Source of the DNA: Actinophytocola sp035634895
Lineage (GTDB): Bacteria; Actinomycetota; Actinomycetes; Mycobacteriales; Pseudonocardiaceae
Length of the DNA stretch: 64,000 bases
NCBI RefSeq assembly: GCF_035634895.1
Contig: NZ_DASQCC010000282.1
Location: forward strand, 47,073-111,072
Direction of reading: 5' to 3'
Of the stretch, positions 1-9,077 are shown piece by piece (position 1 is the first letter of the stretch; each line of letters opens with the position of its first letter). The position numbers and the translations under genes are program-made. The notes under the pieces were generated by a model, which was not told the origin of the DNA, made no database searches, and saw only the letters and a list, made by a program, of their open reading frames with translations.

Positions 1-639
1 CGCGCCGGCCAACAGGTCTCGGAACGACCCCTGCCAGCCGGGACTGAGCGCCAGGATGTCCGTGGCGGCACGCAGCCGGGCCGGGTCGCGGCCGGGCAGG
101 TACAGCAGCGCGTCGGCCTCGGCCACCGTGAGCGCGTGCGGACCGGAACGTGTCCTGGTGATCGGGTCCCCGGCCCGCACCCGGCCCTCGGCGACCACCC
201 GCAGGTAGAAACCGGGCCGGTGGTGGCTGACCAGCAGCGCCGGCAGCTCGGGCTCCCCCATCCGCATGCCCACCCGGTAACACGTGACCCGCGGCTGGGT
301 CACCTCGAACTCCGCCTCGCCGATCCGGTACCGGTCGCCGATGCACACCTCGTCGTCCGGCAGGCCGTCGACGGTCAGGTTCTCGCCGAACTGGCCGTAG
401 TCCAGGTCCCGGCCGAAGTGGCGTCGCCAGTGCCGGTACGAGTCGAGCTGGTAGACCAGCACGGCCCGCTGCTCGCCGCCGTGCCCGCCCAGGTCACCCT
501 GGCCGTCCCCGTCGATGTTCAGGCGGCGGGCCATCCGCGGGCCGGTCACGGGGTACTTCCACACGCCGGTGTGCACGGTCCGGCCCTGCCAGGCCACATC
601 CTTCGGCATCCCGACGTTCACGGACAGGAGCTTCGCCAT
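1..639 (-). CDS. MOSC-domain protein, C-terminus outside window
   Basis: The minus strand is open from an ATG at 639 to the window edge. It translates as MAKLLSVNVGMPKDVAWQGR and continues with the MOSC core, including a GDGQGDLGGHGGEQRAV segment and the Cys motif VTCYRVGMR, then a region ending near LSPGWQGSFRDLL. This matches the N-terminal MOSC plus three-helix (YiiM-like) part of actinobacterial proteins that usually continue into a ferredoxin-reductase half (FAD/NAD and 2Fe-2S domains). Whether that half exists here cannot be seen. MOSC domains bind molybdenum cofactor or carry sulfur. The gene is truncated by the window edge, not visibly broken. Confidence 0.85.
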   Translation of the reverse strand, partial: MAKLLSVNVGMPKDVAWQGRTVHTGVWKYPVTGPRMARRLNIDGDGQGDLGGHGGEQRAVLVYQLDSYRHWRRHFGRDLDYGQFGENLTVDGLPDDEVCIGDRYRIGEAEFEVTQPRVTCYRVGMRMGEPELPALLVSHHRPGFYLRVVAEGRVRAGDPITRTRSGPHALTVAEADALLYLPGRDPARLRAATDILALSPGWQGSFRDLLAGA

Positions 640-738
640 TCCCGTCACGCTTGTCGCCGGTGACCGCCCCGTCAAGATCGAGGTCGCAGGCAGGCCGGCC
701 GGGTTGATGTCCAGGTGCGGTTCCTGGGCCGCTGGAGG

Positions 739-1518
739 TCACGCGAGTGGAAGCCGATGTTGGTGCGGCTTTGCCACCTCGCCGGCCACGACCGGTTGGG
801 CCGAGATCCGCGTGGTCAGGGTGGCCACCACGACGGCCATCACCACGTAGGCGGCGGCGAACGCCCACAGCGTGCCGGTGGCCAGCACGGCCGTCATGCC
901 GATGAGCAGCCCGCCGCCCACCGCCGCGAGCGTGGGCCACAGCCATGCCGCGCGACGCCCCGTCAGCCGGCGGCGGACGTACCCGGCGACGCCGATCACG
1001 AGTGCGACGGCCAGGCTCCACATGGCGAGCTCGAGAGCCGCGGCGGCCGGTCGCACGACGCCCCGGGTCTCGGCACGCTCGCCGTGGGGGCCGGTGATGT
1101 CGACGACCACGGTGTCGAACATGGTCACCGTGATCTTGGCGTCGCCGGTGGTGTCGTCGGGGATGCCCAGCCGCTCGGCCTCGGTGATGGTCAGCCAGGC
1201 CATGACCGTGCCGTCGTACGGGTTGGTTGGCGTGTCGGCGGGAGCGTCCGGGACGTCGAGCCCGAGCTGCCGTTCGTACGGCTCGCCTTCGCCGTAGTCG
1301 TCCCAGGTGGTGACGACGTGGGCCGGCAGGGTGGCGAGGCAGCCGGACGACGGCGCGCCGGACGGGCAGGGCTCGGCGAACGTGTACCTCGACACGGACA
1401 TCAAGGCCCCGTTGGAGAGAAACGCGGCCGCGACGGCCAGCCCCAGAACGATTACGGCGCCGACCACGGCGGTCGTCCGTCTTCTGTCGAGCACGCGAAT
1501 CGACTTCGCCCCAGTCAT
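739..1518 (-). CDS. membrane protein of unknown function
   Basis: 259 aa from an ATG. It has an N-terminal hydrophobic helix (about residues 15-35), then an extracytoplasmic segment of roughly 110 residues with two Cys in the CPSGAPSSGC stretch, then three more hydrophobic helices in the last third. The layout is an anchored outer domain followed by a three-helix bundle. This is common in actinobacterial hypothetical membrane proteins that act as accessory or sensing proteins, but I recognise no family. It stands alone between the MOSC gene and a MerR regulator. Confidence 0.7.
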   Translation of the reverse strand: MTGAKSIRVLDRRRTTAVVGAVIVLGLAVAAAFLSNGALMSVSRYTFAEPCPSGAPSSGCLATLPAHVVTTWDDYGEGEPYERQLGLDVPDAPADTPTNPYDGTVMAWLTITEAERLGIPDDTTGDAKITVTMFDTVVVDITGPHGERAETRGVVRPAAAALELAMWSLAVALVIGVAGYVRRRLTGRRAAWLWPTLAAVGGGLLIGMTAVLATGTLWAFAAAYVVMAVVVATLTTRISAQPVVAGEVAKPHQHRLPLA

Positions 1519-1582
1519 TCGCGCAGCCTACCGGGCTTCCACGCCCGGTAGGGCCAGGTACGCACCACGCCCAACACGAAGC

Positions 1583-2491
1583 TCAGCTGACCGAGTGGTC
1601 CAGGGCGTCCAGCAGCCAGGTGTGCGTGACGCCGACCGGTGCGGCCTCGCCGGTGATCTCGCCGGTGAGGTGCCAGTAGCGGCGCAACCGCGGGTGCCGG
1701 TCGGCGGCGGTGCGGTGGTTCAGGGCGTGCCGGAACTCCGGGGAGTCGGCGGCGCCGAGCGCGGCGGCGTGGGCCGCGACGAACCGGTCGAGTGCGGGCC
1801 CCGGCGCCGGCCGGGCGCCGGCCGTCACCTGGGGGAACGCCAGCACGCATGCCTCGGCGACGGCGGCGTGGAGTGCGCCGAGGTCGGCGATCCGGTCGTG
1901 GTTGACGAGCGTGCTGGCCCGCAGCCGGGTGGCCATTCCCCGGTCGGCGGCCAGCAGCACCAGCTCGGCGTACGCGACGACCTGCGCCGGGGTGGGCAGC
2001 TCCGGTGGCCGCGGCGCGCTGATGTCGAGGAACATGGCCGCGGTGTCCGACGGGATCGGGCCGGTCGTCATCGGGTGCCACAGGCGCACGAGGGTGTCGT
2101 GTGCGGCGAACCCGTCCTGCACCGCGGACAGCAGTTCGAGCCGGGTGGCGCGGTCGGCCGGGGACACCTCCTCGACCGCGCGGAGCACCGAGCGCCGCCA
2201 GGCCAGCGTCGCGACCTCGCGGTCGAGCGCGGCGCGCTCGGCGGCCACGGCGTCGTCGAGCGAACGCCGGCCGGCGAGGACGTCGGTGATCGACCGCAGG
2301 CCCAACCCCAGCGCACGCAGCCGCCGGACCATGGTCAGCCGGTCGACCGTGGCCGCGTCGAACCGGCGGTGCCCGCCGGCGCTGCGCGCGGGCTCCAGGA
2401 GCCCCTCGTCGCAGTAGAAGCGGATGGTGCGCACCGGCACGCCGGTGCGACGTGCCAGGTCGCCGATCCCGAGTGTGTCTCCGGTCACCAA
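1583..2491 (-). CDS. MerR-family transcriptional regulator
   Basis: 302 aa. The N-terminus is a clear MerR winged-helix domain: GIGDLARRTGVPVRTIRFY, then CDEGLLEPAR and GGHRRFDAATVDRL. The C-terminal 200 residues form a mostly helical effector domain I do not recognise. The TTG at 2491 has GGAGG eight bases upstream; a GTG directly follows it and is the alternative start. The gene is divergent from a DinB-type enzyme, with a 41-bp gap holding a MerR-style promoter (see 2495-2526), so it probably controls that neighbour and itself. Confidence 0.88.
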   Translation of the reverse strand: MVTGDTLGIGDLARRTGVPVRTIRFYCDEGLLEPARSAGGHRRFDAATVDRLTMVRRLRALGLGLRSITDVLAGRRSLDDAVAAERAALDREVATLAWRRSVLRAVEEVSPADRATRLELLSAVQDGFAAHDTLVRLWHPMTTGPIPSDTAAMFLDISAPRPPELPTPAQVVAYAELVLLAADRGMATRLRASTLVNHDRIADLGALHAAVAEACVLAFPQVTAGARPAPGPALDRFVAAHAAALGAADSPEFRHALNHRTAADRHPRLRRYWHLTGEITGEAAPVGVTHTWLLDALDHSVS

Positions 2492-2494
2492 CGG

Positions 2495-2526
2495 TCGAAC
2501 CTCCAGCCGGCTGGAGTTCCTACGTT
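2495..2526 (+). promoter_or_regulatory. MerR-type promoter and operator for the gene at 2533
   Basis: A -35-like TCGAAC (2495-2500) and a -10-like TACGTT (2521-2526) are 20 bp apart. The spacer holds a perfect 16-bp palindrome CTCCAGCCGGCTGGAG (2501-2516). Overlong 19-20 bp spacers with a central palindrome are the hallmark of MerR-activated promoters. The expected transcription start is about 2533, the ATG itself, and no Shine-Dalgarno precedes that ATG, so the mRNA is probably leaderless. Confidence 0.75.
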
Positions 2527-2532
2527 ACGGCC

Positions 2533-3270
2533 ATGGAGAACGCACGACTTGCCGAGGGACTGCGCGAGCACACCGCCAGGTTCGCGAAGGCGGTGGCCGG
2601 CGCCGACCCGGACGCGCCGGTGCCCACGTGTCCGGAGTGGCCGCTGCGGGTCCTGGTCGGACACATCGGCCAGGCACACCGCTGGGCGGCGAGCATCGTC
2701 GCGTCCGGACCGACCCCGGTGCCGGACCCGTTGGCGGCGGACCCCGGCGCCCCCGGGGAGTGGTCCGGCTGGCTGCACGAGGGCGCGGCGAACCTCGCCG
2801 GCGCGGTGGCGTCCGCCGGCGACCGTCCGGTGTGGACGTTCTTCGGGCCGCGGCCGGCGACGTTCTGGCTGCGCCGGATGGCCCACGACACCACCGTGCA
2901 CCACGCGGACGCGGCGCTCGCCACGGGTGCCGCGTTCGAGGTCGCGCCGGACCTCGCGGCCGACGCGATCAGCGAGTGGCTGGAGGTGCTGTCCGACCCG
3001 GTCACGCCGTCGATCAAGCCGGGCTTCGACCAGCTGCGCGGCACCGGCCAGACCCTCCAGCTCCGCCCCGACACCGGCACGGGCTGGCTGATCACCCGCG
3101 TCCCCGAGGGCGTGCGGTGGGCACGTGCCACGGCCACCGCTGACGTGACGCTGACCGGTCCCGTCGACGACCTGCTGCTCGTGCTCACCCGGCGGCTGCC
3201 GGCCGGCCAGGTCACCGTCACCGGCGACCGCGGCCTGGCCGACCACTGGCTGGCACACACGGCGGCCTAG
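2533..3270 (+). CDS. maleylpyruvate isomerase/DinB-fold family protein
   Basis: 245 aa. The N-terminal part (LREHTARFAKAVAGADPDAP, then VPTCPEWPLRVLVGHIGQAH) is the typical start of the actinobacterial maleylpyruvate isomerase family (mycothiol-dependent, DinB-like four-helix bundle). His residues in VGHIGQAH and in MAHDTTVHHAD are placed like the family's metal ligands. An SCP2-like C-terminal half follows. Specific substrate unknown; many members are uncharacterised thiol-transfer or detoxification enzymes. The ATG at 2533 is chosen because it sits at the predicted transcription start of the MerR promoter. Confidence 0.82.
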   Translation: MENARLAEGLREHTARFAKAVAGADPDAPVPTCPEWPLRVLVGHIGQAHRWAASIVASGPTPVPDPLAADPGAPGEWSGWLHEGAANLAGAVASAGDRPVWTFFGPRPATFWLRRMAHDTTVHHADAALATGAAFEVAPDLAADAISEWLEVLSDPVTPSIKPGFDQLRGTGQTLQLRPDTGTGWLITRVPEGVRWARATATADVTLTGPVDDLLLVLTRRLPAGQVTVTGDRGLADHWLAHTAA

Positions 3271-3277
3271 AAATCCG

Positions 3278-4492
3278 CTACCGGCCGGCCAGGTCGAGGA
3301 GCAGCTTCGCGGCCACCGCCGCCCCGTCGGGCCGGATCGTGCCGGCCACGGTCCTGGCCCGTGTCCGGGTCTCGGGGGCGAGGGCCGCGGCGAGCGCGGC
3401 GGACAGGGAGTCGACGGTCGGCGTGGCGCCCTCGTGTGCCACGCCGATGCCCAGCTCCGCCACGCGGGCGGCCCAGTACGGCTGGTCCGCGACCTGGGGC
3501 ACGACCACCTGCGGCGCGCCGGCCCGCGCGGCCGTCGTCGTGGTGCCCGCGCCGCCGTGGTGCACGACGGCGGCCACCCGGGGGAACAGTGCCTGCTGGT
3601 TGACCTCGCCGGCCACGAAACAGTCCTCGGCGTCGTCGATCGCGGACAGGCCGGCCCAGCCGCGGGCCAGCAGGACCCGGCGGCCCCGCGCCCGGGTGGC
3701 CTCGACGGCCACCCGGGCCATGTCGGCCGCGACGTACGCGGCCATGCTGCCGAAGCCCACGTACACCGGTGGTGCACCGGCGTCCAGGAACGACGCCAGC
3801 TCGCCGGGGAGCGGGCGGTCGTCGGGCAGGAGCCATGCCCCGGTCTGCACGACGTCGAGCTCGGTCATGCCCTTCGAGGGCCACAGCACCGGATCCGCCG
3901 CCAGCCACGGCCGGCCGGTGAATACGTGGTCGCGCACGTCGGCCACCGGCGGCAGGCCGATCGCCGCCCGATGGCTGTTGAGCGCCGGACCGTACAGGTC
4001 GTTCACCCGCTGGGCGTCCTGCTTCCACAGCACCCGGAGGTCGGTCTCGTCCGCCGGGGACGGCGTGCCCGGCCGCCTCCCCGGGCGGAAGTGCCGCGAG
4101 GGCAGTCCCATGGTGTGGAAACACGCGAGCACGTAAGGGATGCCCAGCTTCTCGGCCACGTCCCGCGCGCCGGCCGGCATCAGGCCGGTCGCCAGCAGCG
4201 CGTCGCATCCCCGCGCCGCCGCGCCGAGCACCTCGAACCGCGCCGCGACCAGCTCGGGCGCGAGCCGGAACGCGGCCCGCGCGTCCGGTGGCTTCGGCCG
4301 GGCGACCACCGAACGCACCGTCGGGCCCAGCGGCACCAACGGCACGCCGGCACGGGCCAGCAGCGTCACGAAGTCCTCGTCGGGCGGCGCGGCCACCAAC
4401 GCCTCCGCGCCGATCTCCCGCAACGCCACCGCGAGCCCGGCCAGCGGTTCGACATCCCCGCGCGACCCCCACGCCGTCAACAGAACACGCAC
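3278..4492 (-). CDS. GT1-family glycosyltransferase (vancomycin Gtf-like)
   Basis: 404 aa from a GTG preceded by GGGGATCCGGAA. It has the GT-B layout of GT1 enzymes that glycosylate natural products or sterols: N-terminal RVLLTAWGSRGDVEPLAGLA and C-terminal donor-binding signature VHHGGAGTTTTAARAG followed by PQVADQPYWAARV. The donor would be a nucleotide-activated sugar; the acceptor cannot be read from sequence. No aglycone or deoxysugar genes are adjacent, so it may act on a xenobiotic (macrolide-type inactivation) or on a product made elsewhere. It converges on the gene ending at 3270. Confidence 0.88.
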   Translation of the reverse strand: MRVLLTAWGSRGDVEPLAGLAVALREIGAEALVAAPPDEDFVTLLARAGVPLVPLGPTVRSVVARPKPPDARAAFRLAPELVAARFEVLGAAARGCDALLATGLMPAGARDVAEKLGIPYVLACFHTMGLPSRHFRPGRRPGTPSPADETDLRVLWKQDAQRVNDLYGPALNSHRAAIGLPPVADVRDHVFTGRPWLAADPVLWPSKGMTELDVVQTGAWLLPDDRPLPGELASFLDAGAPPVYVGFGSMAAYVAADMARVAVEATRARGRRVLLARGWAGLSAIDDAEDCFVAGEVNQQALFPRVAAVVHHGGAGTTTTAARAGAPQVVVPQVADQPYWAARVAELGIGVAHEGATPTVDSLSAALAAALAPETRTRARTVAGTIRPDGAAVAAKLLLDLAGR

Positions 4493-4629
4493 TTCCGGAT
4501 CCCCGTTTCCCCTGGTCACAGCCTTCCGGTCAGCAATTCTGCGGCACGACCCGGGTCTTGCCACAAGCCCCGGGGTGAGCTATATGTTGAAGTGGGAGGG
4601 GAATGGCGCGCCGCTCCTTCTGGTCGGTG

Positions 4630-5550
4630 CTAGTCGCGTGGCGCCTTCGTCGCGAGGTAGTCCAGCAGGACGTCGCTGAAGGCCTTGGCGGCGTTCGTCG
4701 GCGGCACGTCGGTGCGGTGGGCCAACGCGATGGTGCGGCGCAGACCCGGCGGTGCGATCGGGGTGCCACGCAGCCCCGGCCGGCCGGCGAGCACCATGCT
4801 CGGCACGATGGCCACGCCCAGCCCGGCCTCGACGAACCGCAGCACGGCGTCCATCTCGCCGCCCTCGACCGCCAGCCTCGGCTCGTAGCCCACCGCCCGG
4901 CAGGCCTGCAGGGTCGTCTCCCGCAGGTCGTAGCCGCGGCGGAACATCACCATCGGGCGGTCGCGGAGGTTGACCAACCGGATCGCCGGGCGGTTCACCA
5001 GCGGCGGGCGGTTCGCTGCCGACGCGACGACCAGGTCCTCCCTCAGCACGACCCGGGTGGTCAGCGCCGGGTCGGTGCCCTCGGGAGGGACGATGACCAG
5101 CGCCAGGTCCAGGTCGCCGTGGACCAGCGACGCGGACAGGTCCCGCGAGCCGCCCTCCTCGACCAGCAGCCGGATCCCGGGGTACCGATCGTGGTAGGTC
5201 CGGAGCACGTCGGCGAACACGCTGACGCACAGGCTCGGCGTCGCGCCCACTCGTACGCGGCCGCGCCGCAGTCCGACCAGCTCGCCAACCGCCAGGCGGG
5301 CGACGTCGACGTCGGCCAGGATGCGGTGGGCCACGGGCAGCAGTGTCTCCCCCGCCGCGGTCAGCGTCACGTTGCCGCGCACCCGGCTGAACAGCGGCGC
5401 GCCGAGATCGGCCTCCAGCCCCTGGATCTGCTTGGACAGTGAGGGCTGCGCCACACGAACCAGCTCCGCGGCCTTCGTGAAGTGCCTCGTCTCGGCGACC
5501 GCGAGGAAGTACCTGAGCTGCTGCAAGGTCAGCCGGTCGGTTCGCTCCAT
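4630..5550 (-). CDS. LysR-family transcriptional regulator
   Basis: 306 aa. An N-terminal winged helix (LTLQQLRYFLAVAETRHFTK, AQPSLSKQIQGLEADLG) is followed by a two-lobe co-inducer-binding domain containing RGRVRVGATPSL and EAGLGVAIVPSM. Length is normal for the family. It is divergent from sdhC with only 34 bp between starts, and a TATCGA-N10-TCGATA repeat lies in that gap. It is therefore a likely regulator of the succinate dehydrogenase operon; LysR control of an sdh operon in actinomycetes is plausible but inferred here from position only. Confidence 0.92.
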   Translation of the reverse strand: MERTDRLTLQQLRYFLAVAETRHFTKAAELVRVAQPSLSKQIQGLEADLGAPLFSRVRGNVTLTAAGETLLPVAHRILADVDVARLAVGELVGLRRGRVRVGATPSLCVSVFADVLRTYHDRYPGIRLLVEEGGSRDLSASLVHGDLDLALVIVPPEGTDPALTTRVVLREDLVVASAANRPPLVNRPAIRLVNLRDRPMVMFRRGYDLRETTLQACRAVGYEPRLAVEGGEMDAVLRFVEAGLGVAIVPSMVLAGRPGLRGTPIAPPGLRRTIALAHRTDVPPTNAAKAFSDVLLDYLATKAPRD

Positions 5551-5560
5551 AGCCTGAGTC

Positions 5561-5582
5561 TATCGACTTCAGCGTTTCGATA
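5561..5582. promoter_or_regulatory. candidate LysR operator between lysR-type gene and sdhC
   Basis: Perfect inverted repeat TATCGA (5561-5566) and TCGATA (5577-5582) with a 10-bp spacer, in the 34-bp gap between the divergent starts. LysR proteins typically bind dyads containing T-N11-A; this site has that geometry. Confidence 0.55.
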
Positions 5583-5584
5583 CA

Positions 5585-6307
5585 TTGGACGACTCGACAG
5601 CGCGGGCCTCTACTGGCCGGGTGCTCGAAGTGACCCGGCGCGGGATCTGGTCCACCACGGTCGGCAAGAAGGCCGTGATGGGCGTGACCGGCCTGCTGAT
5701 GCTGCTGTACGTCGTGGTGCACATGCTGGCGAACCTGAGGATCTTCCTCGGTCGCGACAGCATCGACTCGTACGCCGTCTGGCTGCGCACCGTCCTCGAC
5801 GGCGCGCTCGGCTACGCGGGGTTCGTCTGGATCGTGCGGGTGGGCCTGGTCCTCTGCGTGGTGCTGCACATGACGGCCGCCATCCAGCTGGCGCGGCGGG
5901 CACACCGGGCCACCAGCCCGGGCGGCTACCAGCACCGCCGCAAGGTCCAGGGCAGCTACGCGGCCCGCACGATGCGTTGGGGCGGCGTGATCCTGGCGCT
6001 GTTCGTGGTCTACCACGTCCTCGACCTGACGGCCGGGGTGCTCAACCCGAACGGCGTCCACCTCGCCGTGTACGACAACGTCATCGCCGACTTCCAGCAC
6101 TGGTACGTCACCCTGTTCTACGCACTCGCCGTTGTCGCGCTCGGGTTTCACATCCGGCACGGGCTGTGGAGCGCGCTGCAGTCGCTCGGCGCGTCCACCG
6201 CGGCCCGCCGGCGGCGGATCCAGGCGGTCTCGGCCGGCGTCGCGGGCGCGATCACCGTCGGCTTCCTGTCCGTTCCCTTCGCCGTGCTCACCGGATTGGT
6301 TGGATAG
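5585..6307 (+). CDS. sdhC: succinate dehydrogenase/fumarate reductase cytochrome b subunit
   Basis: 240 aa, five predicted membrane helices, with His residues suited to bind two hemes (VVVHMLANLRIF, VVLHMTAAIQ, VVYHVLDLTAG, DFQHWYVTLFY, LGFHIRHGLWS). This is the single-subunit diheme anchor of Bacillus/actinobacterial type SQR (class B), transferring electrons to menaquinone. First gene of sdhCAB, 3 bp from sdhA. The TTG at 5585 lacks a clear Shine-Dalgarno; GTG codons at 5621 and 5630 are alternatives but would shorten the cytoplasmic N-terminus. Confidence 0.88.
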   Translation: MDDSTARASTGRVLEVTRRGIWSTTVGKKAVMGVTGLLMLLYVVVHMLANLRIFLGRDSIDSYAVWLRTVLDGALGYAGFVWIVRVGLVLCVVLHMTAAIQLARRAHRATSPGGYQHRRKVQGSYAARTMRWGGVILALFVVYHVLDLTAGVLNPNGVHLAVYDNVIADFQHWYVTLFYALAVVALGFHIRHGLWSALQSLGASTAARRRRIQAVSAGVAGAITVGFLSVPFAVLTGLVG

Positions 6308-6310
6308 CAC

Positions 6311-8223
<1,913 letters not shown>

Positions 8224-8227
<4 letters not shown>

Positions 8228-8976
8228 GGTTCACCCTGCGCATCTGGCGTCAGGACGACGAGTCCGCCGAAGGCGGCCTGCGCGAGTACACCGTGGACGA
8301 CGTCACGCCGGACATGTCGTTCCTGGAGATGCTGGACGTGCTGAACGAGCGGCTGATCGCCGAGGGCGAGGAGCCGGTGGCGTTCGACCACGACTGCCGC
8401 GAGGGCATCTGCGGGATGTGCGGCATGATGATCAACGGCGTCGCGCACGGGCCGTCCCGCGCGACCACGACGTGTCAGCTGCACATGCGCGCCTTCGCCG
8501 ACGGCGAGACGATCACCGTCGAGCCGTGGCGGGCACGCCCGTTCCCGGTGGTGCGGGACCTCGTCGTGGACCGTTCCGCGTTCGACCGGATCATCGAGGC
8601 GGGCGGCTACATCAGCACGCCGACCGGCAGCGCCCCGGACGCCCACGCCGTCCCGGTGCCGAAGGCCGACGCGGACACGGCGTTCGAGGCCGCGGCCTGC
8701 ATTGGGTGCGGCGCGTGTGTCGCCGCCTGCCCGAACGGCTCGGCGATGCTGTTCACCGCCGCCAAGACCACGCACCTGTCCCTGCTGCCGCAGGGACAGC
8801 CGGAACGGCACGACCGCGCCCTCGACATGGTCGCCACCCACGACGACCTCGGCTTCGGCGGCTGCACCAACTCCGGAGAGTGCACCGCCGTCTGCCCCAA
8901 GGGCATCCCACTCGAGACGATCGGCCGCCTCAACCGCGACGTACTCCGCGCGGCGACACGCCCCCGACGCGACTGA
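8224..8976 (+). CDS. sdhB: succinate dehydrogenase/fumarate reductase iron-sulfur subunit
   Basis: 250 aa. An N-terminal 2Fe-2S ferredoxin fold shows CREGICGMCGMMING and the later TTCQLH. The C-terminal dicluster domain shows CIGCGACVAACPNGS and CTNSGECTAVCPKGIPL for the 4Fe-4S and 3Fe-4S centres. It wires electrons from SdhA to the SdhC hemes. The GTG at 8224 follows a good AGGAGGAGC Shine-Dalgarno inside the end of sdhA. It is the last gene of the operon; a LRR-protein gene converges on it 101 bp downstream. Confidence 0.95.
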
Positions 8977-9077
8977 GACCCGATGCGCCGACGAGCCCAC
9001 ACGGTACGTTACTTGGGCCATACGGCAACGCCGCCAGGGACCGCACCGTGAGGTTTCGGGTCACGCGACTCAGGACA

